Positions 7,788 to 15,108 of a stretch of 54,073 nucleotides of DNA are shown one piece after another. The notes under the pieces were generated by a model, which ran no database searches, had not been told where the DNA came from, and was given only the letters and a program-made list of their open reading frames with translations. The first letter of the stretch is position 1. Each line of letters opens with the position of its first letter. The position numbers and the translations under genes were made by a program. Source of the DNA: Marinilabiliaceae bacterium UBA5488 (lineage in GTDB: Bacteria; Bacteroidota; Bacteroidia; Bacteroidales; Marinilabiliaceae); contig DIPM01000036.1 in the NCBI GenBank assembly GCA_002427105.1, positions 118,460 through 172,532 of the forward strand, given 5' to 3'.

Positions 7788-8699
7788 ATGCAAAAATACC
7801 TGGAGAAATATCTGCTTCCCGTTGCTATGGTGCTGGGAATTGCTTTTAGCAAACAACTTTCTGTCCTCTCGCCTGCCATCCCGTATCTTCTTGCCCTTAT
7901 GCTTTTTATTACCTATAGCCGCGTTGGCTGGCATGATATCAGGCTTACGAAATTTCACTATATCCTGCTGTCTATTCAGTATTTGGGAAGCGCCTTGCTG
8001 TATCTGCTTCTTAGACCCATTGATGAGGTACTGGCACAAGCAATAATGATATGCGTCCTGACTGCTACGGCCACATCGGCACCTGTTGTAGCCGGAATAT
8101 TGGGAGGCAGCATCTCTGTTACGGCGGCGTATTCCATCATCAGCAATCTCTCGGTGGCATTTATAGCTCCCGTTTTTCTTACTGCCATCGGTGGTAGGGA
8201 AGAAACAATTTCTTTTGCGGCTGCTTTTTGGTTGATACTTAAAAGGGTTATGCCCATACTTATACTTCCGTTTTTGGCTGCTCTGTTTCTACAGAAACTC
8301 TCGCCTAAAGCCCATAAAAAGGTACAATCTTCGCAGATAGTGTCTTTTTACCTATGGGCGGCCTCATTAACCGTGGTTATTGGCAATGTGACGGAGTTTG
8401 TCAAAATTAATGATGATGGCAATTACAGCCTGGAGATTATGATTGCCATTACCTCGTTGATTGTTTGTCTGCTTCAGTTTATTGGTGGAAGGAAGATAGG
8501 GGCGAAGTTTGGCCGTACCGTGGCCGGAGGTCAGGGATTGGGACAGAAAAATACTATATTGGCTATATGGCTCACACAGACCTACCTAAATCCGCTGGCA
8601 ACGCTGGGCCCCGGACTGTATGTGTTGTGGCAGAACCTAGTGAACTCCTGGCAGATTTGGAACAAAAGTCGTAACGAAGCTGTGAATAGGGAACATTGA
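7788..8699 (+). CDS. BASS-family (bile acid:sodium symporter-like) transporter
   Basis: A 303-residue inner-membrane protein with about ten hydrophobic segments. The C-terminal phrase GQGLGQKNTILAIWLTQTY and the central TATATSAPVVAGILGG fit the BASS/SBF superfamily, which moves organic anions with sodium. The exact substrate is unknown. I place the start at ATG 7788 because a promoter box at 7754-7761 puts the transcript start near 7768. It stands alone, followed by low-complexity intergenic repeats. Confidence 0.7.
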   Translation: MQKYLEKYLLPVAMVLGIAFSKQLSVLSPAIPYLLALMLFITYSRVGWHDIRLTKFHYILLSIQYLGSALLYLLLRPIDEVLAQAIMICVLTATATSAPVVAGILGGSISVTAAYSIISNLSVAFIAPVFLTAIGGREETISFAAAFWLILKRVMPILILPFLAALFLQKLSPKAHKKVQSSQIVSFYLWAASLTVVIGNVTEFVKINDDGNYSLEIMIAITSLIVCLLQFIGGRKIGAKFGRTVAGGQGLGQKNTILAIWLTQTYLNPLATLGPGLYVLWQNLVNSWQIWNKSRNEAVNREH

Positions 8700-8745
8700 G
8701 CAGTTAGCAATGATCAGTTATCAGTAAACAGTAGGTGTCCAATTA
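8700..8745. repeat. Low-complexity intergenic repeat (CAGTTATCAGT type)
   Basis: Short direct words such as CAGTTAGCAATGATCAGTTA sit directly behind a stop codon. The same vocabulary recurs at 9757-9815, 10425-10440 and 17638-17700. Confidence 0.6.
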
Positions 8746-8808
8746 GCGTAATTTGCGGTAATTCGCGTAAATTAGATGATTAGTCTGTGGACATAAATAT
8801 TTAAAACT

Positions 8809-9726
8809 ATGGGAAAAATAATTATCACTATCGCTGTGTTGTTGTTGCCATTGATGGCTTTGGCTGAAGTGCCGCAAAAGGAAACAAGGGTTTTTGCCGA
8901 AAAAGATGGTCTGAGCCTGAAAATGGATATCTATAGAGCCGCTGATGCAGGGCAAGAGACTCAGCCTTGTTTGGTCTTTGTCTTTGGAGGCGGCTTTAAA
9001 GAGGGTAGCCGCGATTGGGAGTTTTACACTGCCTATTATAATTATTTCGCCCTAAGAGGTTTCACTGTGGTAGCCCTTGATTATCGCCTGGGGATGAAGG
9101 ATGCAGGGGCTCCTGGGGTATTTGATACCAAGCCCTTGCGTAATGCTATCCAGCTGGCTGTTGCCGATCTTTATTCGGCTACTGCCTATCTTTTGGAAAA
9201 TGCAGGTGAATTGAATATCGATCCCTCGAAGATTATTATCAGCGGCTCGAGTGCAGGAGCTATAACTGTACTTCAAGCCGATTATCAGTTGCGTAATTCC
9301 CACCCATCGGCGGCTATACTGCCGAAGGGTTTTGAATATGCGGGAGTTATCTCCTTCTCCGGAGGGGTGTTTAGCGAGGAGGGAGTGCCATCTTACAAGA
9401 CAGAGCCTGCACCGACTCTCTTCTTTCATGGCAGCGCCGACAAGTTGGTGCCTTACAATAAGACCCGCTTTTTCAAGCTCGGAATGTTCGGCTCAGCCTC
9501 GCTTGCGAAGAAGTTTAATAAAAAGCACTACCCTTATTTGTTTTATTCAATGAGGGATGTTGGACATGAAGTCGCCGAATATCCAATGACGGATTTCCTT
9601 GCCGAAATAGAAATGTTTATTGATGATTTTATCATGGAAGGTAAGAGGCTTATGATTGATATCAAATACAAGGACAAGAATCGCAAATCTGACAAATCAA
9701 TCACTCCCGGCTCTTACTATGACTGA
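8809..9726 (+). CDS. Secreted alpha/beta-hydrolase esterase
   Basis: A 305-residue serine hydrolase with signal peptide MGKIIITIAVLLLPLMALAE. The oxyanion-hole segment is FGGGF (59-63, a variant of HGGG). The nucleophile is Ser148 in GSSAG, the acid is probably Asp211 in GSADKLVP, and the base is His253 in VGHEVAEYP. This is the carboxylesterase / BD-FAE-like arrangement, which cleaves acyl esters, for example acetyl or feruloyl groups on glycans or small xenobiotics. The substrate is unknown. It should act in the periplasm or outside. It is flanked on both sides by low-complexity repeats and seems to be a single-gene unit. Confidence 0.85.
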   Translation: MGKIIITIAVLLLPLMALAEVPQKETRVFAEKDGLSLKMDIYRAADAGQETQPCLVFVFGGGFKEGSRDWEFYTAYYNYFALRGFTVVALDYRLGMKDAGAPGVFDTKPLRNAIQLAVADLYSATAYLLENAGELNIDPSKIIISGSSAGAITVLQADYQLRNSHPSAAILPKGFEYAGVISFSGGVFSEEGVPSYKTEPAPTLFFHGSADKLVPYNKTRFFKLGMFGSASLAKKFNKKHYPYLFYSMRDVGHEVAEYPMTDFLAEIEMFIDDFIMEGKRLMIDIKYKDKNRKSDKSITPGSYYD

Positions 9727-9756
9727 AGTGTAAAGTTCCTAACCCCAAACTCTTAT

Positions 9757-9815
9757 AACTGCTGACTGTTGACTGCTGACTGATGACTGCTGACTGCTGA
9801 CTGCTCACTGATAAT
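9757..9815. repeat. Low-complexity intergenic repeat (CTGACTG type)
   Basis: A string of seven or more degenerate copies of CTGACTG / CTGATGACTG in a row between two genes. It belongs to the same vocabulary as the repeats at 8700 and 17638. Confidence 0.75.
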
Positions 9816-9861
9816 TGGCACATTTGTTGTAAAATATAAAATATCACTAAAATCAATAGCT

Positions 9862-10302
9862 ATGAGAAATCTATTTTTACTTCTTTTCGCCGGCCTTATG
9901 GCTGTTTCATGTGAAGGACCGATGGGCCCTCCCGGATTACCCGGAGAAGACGGAGAACCCGGTGCATCCTGGGATGTTAAAGATTTTGTTATCAACAATT
10001 GGAGTGTGGATAATCAAGGTGGTTATTTCTACGCCGACTATTATTTCCCTGAACTTAGCAACTTTATATACAATGAGGGGATAGTGGTTGCTTATATCGA
10101 ATTTGATGGGACTTATCAAACACCACTTCCCTACGAACGATATAGAGAAACCATTATTAATAAAGAGCCTTACAGATGGAGCGAGCTTATTGATTTTGAA
10201 TATGCCAAAGGTGAGATTTCTTTCTATCTAACGCCGTCTGACTTTGACACGGCTGCAGAAACACCGGCTCCTGCTACGATTCGTGTGGTTTTGCTGTGGT
10301 AA
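9862..10302 (+). CDS. Lipoprotein with short collagen-like tract
   Basis: A 146-residue lipoprotein, lipobox AVSC with the lipidated cysteine at residue 17. Directly after it come six Gly-X-Y triplets (GPM GPP GLP GED GEP GAS, residues 19-36), a miniature collagen-like segment. The remaining 110 residues form a beta-rich domain with many aromatic residues and no recognised family. In Bacteroidota such lipid anchor plus Gly-X-Y plus domain proteins occur, and the tract could trimerise the surface domain, but six triplets may be too few for a stable triple helix. The function is unknown. Confidence 0.8.
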   Translation: MRNLFLLLFAGLMAVSCEGPMGPPGLPGEDGEPGASWDVKDFVINNWSVDNQGGYFYADYYFPELSNFIYNEGIVVAYIEFDGTYQTPLPYERYRETIINKEPYRWSELIDFEYAKGEISFYLTPSDFDTAAETPAPATIRVVLLW

Positions 10303-10418
10303 AACTCTTAAGCTTAAGCCTAACTCTTCCCAAAACTCTGATAACTGTTTGTTGTCCACGGATTAACGCAGATTAAAAGGTCCTGGGTTTTAGGTTCTAA
10401 GTTCCTCAATATTGAACT

Positions 10419-12371
10419 TTAAACCTGCTGACTGCATGCTGCTTTTGCCGGATTTCCGGCTTTCTGGTTTAGAAGAATAAGAAGGGGGATGCTTACGATA
10501 AACTTAGTGCCTTTGTTGAGATCACTGCTTACCTTGATTTGACCCTTGCTGAGCGTTACAAATTCGTGGATTAGGGATAGGCCAAGTCCCTGACCTTTTT
10601 CGTTGCGGGTACCCCAGCTGGATTTACTGTCAAATTTGGAGAATAGCTTATCAAGCTGCTGAGGCGTCATTCCAACTCCGTTATCCGTAACTTCAAGTCT
10701 TGCGCTGTCTTCTGCGCTTTTGAGGCTCACTTTCACCCATCCTCCGGGATGAGTAAACTTAAGCGCATTATTTACCAGGTTTCGGATAATTACGCCCCAG
10801 CAGTTACTGTCGGACTCTACTAATAAAGAGTCGGTGTCCGACTCGAAGGTAAGTGTGATATCTTTTGCCAGGGCTGTCTGATAATATGCTTTCAAAATCT
10901 TGCGGCTAAGCTCAGGCAGGTCGAACTGGCTGATAAGAGGGTGGTAAATATCCTGCTGATTAATACTCCAGTGTAATAGATTGTCCAGCATAAAATCAAT
11001 TTGTCCTAAAGTGTCGTAAATAGAGCGGTTTAGCTCTTCAGCCTCCTTAATCTCGCCTTTGCTCAGCAGCTGTGACAGTATTTGCGATAAGGCGGTCAGA
11101 GTAGCCATAGGACTGCGCAAATCGTGCGCGATAATTGAAAACAAACGGTCTTTGGAAGAATTAGCTCTTTCCAGCTCTTTCTTGCTATTGTTTAGAGCCT
11201 CCTGCTTTAGCAACAATTCCTTGTTTAGGGCCTTCTTGCTGTGAGCATCGCGATAAACTCTCACAAGTAAAAATGCTACAACTATCAGGCTCAGCAAGGT
11301 TATCAGCGTTATCAGGGTGATTTTTCTCTTTGATGCCGCTATCTGCTCTACTTCCTGTTGCTTCTGGCCTATCTCAAAATCAGCCCGCATATTGGCCATT
11401 TGCGTCACCGTTTCCATGTTAATGAGACTGTCGCGCAAATGCAGGTACTTGTTTTGATAGTCGTAGGCCTGTTGGTAGTCACCCATGGCTGCGTAGACCT
11501 TCATCAGTTGCTCGCAGGCGTCTCGCTTTCTTTCCGGATTGTTAGTTTTTGAGGCAGTATGATATGCTTTTTGAGCGTGGTAAAAGGCTAAGGAATAGTT
11601 GCCTGCAAGGAGTTCGTTGTCAGATGAATATATGTAATATGGGAAAATGGATTGCTTGTCTTGGAGTTCTTCTAATACAGAGATGGTCTCAGTTAAGTAT
11701 TGTCTGGCTGAGTCTGTTTGGTTTTTGGTCATTTGAATCCGGCCAATGTTTCCATTAATATAGGCAGAAATGCTTTTTTCATTGGATGAATGGAAATAGT
11801 TTCTCACTTCTTGATAGAGATGAAGAGCCGTGTCAATGCTGTTGCTTCCCATCTTTAAATTGGCTAATTCTATTTGGGCTATAGCAAAATAACGTCTTTC
11901 GGAGCTTGTTCTATAAAGGTTTAATGCTCTTTCTAAGTAAAAATTTGCTTTTGCCAGATTGTTATTTGATTTAAATGCTCTACTAATAATATAGGAAGCA
12001 AAGCCTTCTTCTAATGTCATTCGGTTGGATTTGGCAATTTCCAAACTTTTAAAAAGAAACTTTAGTCCTTCCTGTGTTTTTCCGGAATGAATAACGTGAT
12101 ATTGTCCTTGTTCGTAATAGCCGTAGAAAAGGTGGTAATTAGAGCGCGACTTTGTGGCTTCTTTAATCAAAAGATTGGTGAGACTGATAAAATTGTCCTC
12201 GTAGTTGAGGTTGTGAATGGTGCTTAGGAGCAGATCGCACTTCTCGAGAGAAGAAAGCTTGGGATTTGTATTAAGGATATGCAAACAGCTGTCGGCCACG
12301 GAACGTGAGCGGGCATGAGTGGTGCTACTAAAAATTACTAGTCCGATAGTTAGAAAAAGTATCCGCCGCAT
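10419..12371 (-). CDS. TPR-containing sensor histidine kinase (orphan)
   Basis: From the chosen start it has 650 residues: signal peptide (MRRILFLTIGLVIF), a periplasmic array of tetratricopeptide-like helices (about 77-317), a membrane segment (about 350-372), a coiled-coil linker, and a histidine kinase core. The phosphoacceptor is His416 in AHDLRSP, the N-box asparagine is about residue 535 in RNLVNNALKF, followed by DNGVGM and GQGLGLSL. No response regulator gene is adjacent, so it is an orphan kinase. The ATG at 12371 is preferred to that at 12440 because the upstream stretch lies in a hairpin and only the shorter form has an N-terminal signal. It lies downstream of the IRVP small-gene cluster on the same strand. 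Confidence 0.9.
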   Translation of the reverse strand: MRRILFLTIGLVIFSSTTHARSRSVADSCLHILNTNPKLSSLEKCDLLLSTIHNLNYEDNFISLTNLLIKEATKSRSNYHLFYGYYEQGQYHVIHSGKTQEGLKFLFKSLEIAKSNRMTLEEGFASYIISRAFKSNNNLAKANFYLERALNLYRTSSERRYFAIAQIELANLKMGSNSIDTALHLYQEVRNYFHSSNEKSISAYINGNIGRIQMTKNQTDSARQYLTETISVLEELQDKQSIFPYYIYSSDNELLAGNYSLAFYHAQKAYHTASKTNNPERKRDACEQLMKVYAAMGDYQQAYDYQNKYLHLRDSLINMETVTQMANMRADFEIGQKQQEVEQIAASKRKITLITLITLLSLIVVAFLLVRVYRDAHSKKALNKELLLKQEALNNSKKELERANSSKDRLFSIIAHDLRSPMATLTALSQILSQLLSKGEIKEAEELNRSIYDTLGQIDFMLDNLLHWSINQQDIYHPLISQFDLPELSRKILKAYYQTALAKDITLTFESDTDSLLVESDSNCWGVIIRNLVNNALKFTHPGGWVKVSLKSAEDSARLEVTDNGVGMTPQQLDKLFSKFDSKSSWGTRNEKGQGLGLSLIHEFVTLSKGQIKVSSDLNKGTKFIVSIPLLILLNQKAGNPAKAACSQQV

Positions 12372-12425
12372 AGCTGAAGGTTGAGATGAATATATACTCC
12401 ATGGGTGCGTGGGGGCGGGTTGAAA

Positions 12426-12460
12426 GGAAGCCACCCGCATTGGGTGGTACTTCCTTTTTT
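12426..12460 (+). terminator. Terminator-like hairpin at the 5' end of the TPR kinase gene
   Basis: GGAAG-CCACCC and GGGTGG-TA-CTTCC pair over 11 bp around a 5-base loop, followed by T6 on the plus strand. On the minus strand only TTT follows. It lies between the small-gene cluster and the kinase gene, so it may insulate them or stop antisense transcription. Confidence 0.6.
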
Positions 12461-12472
12461 ATTATGCAAAAA

Positions 12473-12553
12473 CTAGAATGCGAAAAAAGCGCCTAGGCAT
12501 AGGGCGCAGAACAACAGTCCGGCACTCAATTTGGGTAGTGTTAGTTTTTTCAT
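12473..12553 (-). pseudogene. Truncated third copy of the small IRVP-cluster lipoprotein
   Basis: A 26-codon frame starting ATG at 12553 encodes MKKLTLPKLSAGLLFCALCL and then GAFFAF-stop. It is almost the same as the signal peptide of the neighbouring 69-residue gene (MKKQTLTKVGAGLLFCALCL GVFFAC), but where that gene has the lipobox cysteine this one has phenylalanine followed directly by a stop. The leader before it is also homologous to the leader of the full copy. It is either a remnant of a tandem duplication or a free hydrophobic mini-peptide. Confidence 0.75.
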
Positions 12554-12602
12554 TTTGTTGTATGAATAAAAAGTCGTGTATTAAAGGTTTTTTTGAAAAG
12601 GA

Positions 12603-12812
12603 TTATGGTACCCGAATATTTGGAAGTTTAGGTCCTGCATGAAGATCCTCTGCCTCGATAGAAACATCTGTATTGTCCTCTGTTGCGGCATCTTCCAATT
12701 CGATGGCATCGATCATTTCCAATTCATTTTTTTCGCAGGCGAAAAAAACGCCTAAACATAGGGCGCAGAACAGCAGTCCGGCACCTACTTTGGTTAAAGT
12801 TTGTTTCTTCAT
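12603..12812 (-). CDS. Small acidic lipoprotein ending in IRVP
   Basis: A 69-residue precursor with signal peptide and lipobox FFAC (cysteine at residue 26), then a very acidic 43-residue mature peptide (EDAATEDNTDVSIEAEDLHA) ending GPKLPNIRVP. The last four residues are identical to those of the 122-residue protein encoded just upstream, and the DNA around both stop codons is also similar. There is no match to a family I know. Because it is small, exported, tandemly duplicated and close to a TPR sensor kinase, a signalling or surface-peptide role is conceivable, but this is inference only. Confidence 0.7.
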   Translation of the reverse strand: MKKQTLTKVGAGLLFCALCLGVFFACEKNELEMIDAIELEDAATEDNTDVSIEAEDLHAGPKLPNIRVP

Positions 12813-12873
12813 ATTTCTAATTTGAATAAAAAATCGGTTTTTGTTCGTATTTTAAAGTCCTTTTTTGAAAGGA

Positions 12874-13242
12874 TTATGGTACCCTAATTAATGGTGGATT
12901 GGTGTCCCTCAACCCCTGGCTCTCCACTTCCTCATCTTTAAGGTTTTTGCACTTAATAATATCCACGGTGTAGGATAATTCCCCTTCGTCTTCTCCTTCG
13001 CCCGATGAGTACACCTCCCATTGGTTGAAATCGATTTTGCGGGGTTTGCCGTTGATAATACCCAGATCGCCCTTGATTTTAACGCCTGTTATTTCTGATA
13101 TTCCTGAACATTTGTCAAGCTTCCATGTGATTTTTTGGTTGTGTTTGGCGTGGGTGGAAATAGAGCTGCCTTCCTGACCATCAGAGTCGCGATATTCAAG
13201 TTGACCCTTGTTCAGTTTAACATAAATTACTGTTCCTTCCAT
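12874..13242 (-). CDS. Hypothetical 122-residue protein ending in IRVP
   Basis: No signal peptide is visible and the chain reads as a compact beta-rich domain (EGTVIYVKLNKGQLEYRDSD at the N-terminus) with two cysteines near residues 44 and 97, then a linker and the C-terminal sequence NPPLIRVP. The IRVP end is shared with the small lipoprotein downstream (62 bp away), and so is about 20 bp of sequence around and after the stop codon. I do not recognise a family. It is the first gene of the small-gene cluster that leads to the TPR kinase. Confidence 0.65.
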   Translation of the reverse strand: MEGTVIYVKLNKGQLEYRDSDGQEGSSISTHAKHNQKITWKLDKCSGISEITGVKIKGDLGIINGKPRKIDFNQWEVYSSGEGEDEGELSYTVDIIKCKNLKDEEVESQGLRDTNPPLIRVP

Positions 13243-13398
13243 AATTTGGTTAAGTTTTGAGTTATATGTCAGCCAATTTAGGCATTATTATTTTATCTGC
13301 GGCTGCCTTTTTGACTTTTTTTTACAAAGGTTAATGGCTGGTTTTCTTTTTTTCTTAATAAATCAGTATTTTAGTATGATTTGTAAATATGAAGAGCG

Positions 13399-14196
13399 AT
13401 GATGAAAAAGAGACTTGCAATAGCAGGATGCGGAAAATTGGCCGGCATTATTGCCTCCGCCTATAATAAAGGCTTACTACCGGATTATACTTTTGTTGGA
13501 ACTTGGTCCAGATCATTCGACGGCGCGAAGAATATTGCGGAGATCATAAATGGTGGATTGTCAGGCGAGTGTAAGGCACTTGCTTCGTTTGAGGAATTGA
13601 TGGCTCTTAAGCCGGATGTGCTTGTAGAAACTGCCTCGCCTTCTGCTTTTAAAGCGCTTGCTTTCCAGGCTCTTGAAGGTGGCGCTTCAATTGTAAGCTT
13701 GTCAATTGGGGCTTTTGCCGATAGCGAATTTTATGCTAAGGTAATAGAAACGGCTAAGACGCATAAGCAGCGTGTTTATATTGCTTCCGGTGCAATAGGG
13801 GGATTGGATCTGTTGCGTACCGTTTCCCTTATGGATGAATCCACGCTTAGTTTTGACACAGTTAAAGGTCCTAATTCTCTGAAGGGGACGCCTGTTTATG
13901 AGGATGCGTTGCAGAATGAAGAGAGGATGGTATTTAGCGGTAGTGCGGCAGAGGCAATAGCATTGTTCCCAACCCGGGTGAATGTTGCAGTAGCCGCTTC
14001 CATTGCATCTGTAGGGCCTGATAAGGCCAAGGTAAGCATGACTTCAGTCCCGGGTTATGTGGGCGATGACCATCGTATAACCATAAAAAACAAACAGGTG
14101 AATGCAGTTGTTGATGTTTACAGCCAAACAGCCGAGATAGCCGCCTGGTCTGTAGTTAACACTCTTAGGAATATTACTTCTCCTATTGTTTTTTAA
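13399..14196 (+). CDS. Aspartate dehydrogenase-like protein (NadX family)
   Basis: A 265-residue NAD(P)-dependent dehydrogenase. The N-terminal Rossmann motif is IAGCGKLAG (8-16), VETASPSAF marks the second half of the nucleotide domain, SGAIGGLDLL is the conserved catalytic-domain loop, and FPTRVNVAVAASIA corresponds to the FPxNxNVAA motif of L-aspartate dehydrogenase. NadX makes iminoaspartate for NAD synthesis; without a neighbouring nadA or nadC the role here is less certain. The start may be either of two consecutive ATG codons. Its end overlaps the end of the converging dehydrogenase gene by 14 bp. Confidence 0.8.
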   Translation: MMKKRLAIAGCGKLAGIIASAYNKGLLPDYTFVGTWSRSFDGAKNIAEIINGGLSGECKALASFEELMALKPDVLVETASPSAFKALAFQALEGGASIVSLSIGAFADSEFYAKVIETAKTHKQRVYIASGAIGGLDLLRTVSLMDESTLSFDTVKGPNSLKGTPVYEDALQNEERMVFSGSAAEAIALFPTRVNVAVAASIASVGPDKAKVSMTSVPGYVGDDHRITIKNKQVNAVVDVYSQTAEIAAWSVVNTLRNITSPIVF

Positions 14197-15094
14197 GGAA
14201 ATCCCTGATATTAGCCAGGACCTTTTCGCTTAGACGTACAAAGGCCTGGCTTGTTCTGCCCGATGACACTTCCATGCAATACACCTTAGGGTGAGATAAG
14301 AGCTTGTCGTTTCCTAAAGCTCCGTTTGAGTCGCTGTAAAAGCGATTATTCCCGCTAAGCCAAAGTTCAAATGGAACGGCATCCCAGGCAGGTGACAGGC
14401 CAACGTTAAATAGTATCTTATTGTTGCCCAGGTGACGGAATTGTTCTTCATGCAGCAGTACGGTGTTTTTATTCAGGCAGGATATCAATACCTCATTGTG
14501 CTCCAGAAGCTCATTAAGTGGCAGGAAACGATAGCCCTTTGACTTGGCCTCGGACTTTTCGCTGCGCGAAAAGTAGGAAAGCTCTGCACCCAAAAAACTC
14601 AAAGCATCAGCTATCATTCCACCCAATTTGCCCAAGCCGATAATGCCAACTTTAAGACCCGTGATTTCGCGCGCTTCGCCACTCCAGGGCTCAGCCTTCG
14701 TTCCATCAGCATTATGCCCGAAGCCATGCAGGCAGCGCACCAGCTCGCTGATTACATATTCTACCACTCCTTCATCGCCGTAGTCGCGTATCCCCGTAAC
14801 CTTTATGCCGCGTTTCTCAGCATAGAGAATGTCAACATTGGCACTTTCAGGTGAGTATAGAGAGTTGCACATTCCTATATATTTCACCTTTGCGCACTTT
14901 TCAAGTGCTGCTGCCCCAAGATAGCTGGTGTAACTTAACAAGACAGCGTCGGCATCGTTAATGCGCCTGGCTATCTCATCGTCGCCGGATGGGCGATCTC
15001 TATACATAATTACTTCTTCCGCATAGCTCTTCAATTCTTCTTCAGCCGATGGAATCAGACTTACCGCCTCTATAGCCACTAATTTCTTAAACAT
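14183..15094 (-). CDS. D-2-hydroxyacid dehydrogenase-like protein with altered active site
   Basis: A 303-residue protein with the two-domain fold of NAD-dependent D-2-hydroxyacid dehydrogenases. The cofactor motif is GIIGLGKLGG (150-159), preceded by GDEGVVEYVISEL. The usual catalytic arginine in the N-x-x-R-G turn is replaced (FNVGLSPAWD, 229-238), and the usual catalytic histidine of the PHxxG segment appears as CMEVSSGRT. So cofactor binding looks intact while the standard acid-base machinery does not. It may have another activity or be a binding protein. It follows the secreted hydrolase gene by 14 bp on the same strand. Confidence 0.75.
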   Translation of the reverse strand: MFKKLVAIEAVSLIPSAEEELKSYAEEVIMYRDRPSGDDEIARRINDADAVLLSYTSYLGAAALEKCAKVKYIGMCNSLYSPESANVDILYAEKRGIKVTGIRDYGDEGVVEYVISELVRCLHGFGHNADGTKAEPWSGEAREITGLKVGIIGLGKLGGMIADALSFLGAELSYFSRSEKSEAKSKGYRFLPLNELLEHNEVLISCLNKNTVLLHEEQFRHLGNNKILFNVGLSPAWDAVPFELWLSGNNRFYSDSNGALGNDKLLSHPKVYCMEVSSGRTSQAFVRLSEKVLANIRDFLKKQ

Positions 15095-15108
15095 CTTACT
15101 TTTTTATG

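Noticed and set aside
10307..10318. Palindrome CTTAAGCTTAAG, with the 11-mer CTTAAGCTTAA also near 19376 and 41666
   Set aside because: Short AT-rich words of this kind recur by chance; one copy is inside coding sequence, and there is no common context.
12372..12440. Upstream extension of the TPR kinase start to ATG 12440
   Set aside because: The extra 23 residues are Pro/Ser/His-rich, place the signal peptide inside the chain, and are encoded next to a terminator-like hairpin.
13041..13242. RiPP precursor interpretation of the 122-residue IRVP protein
   Set aside because: The protein is too large and beta-rich for a leader peptide and no modification enzyme gene is near.
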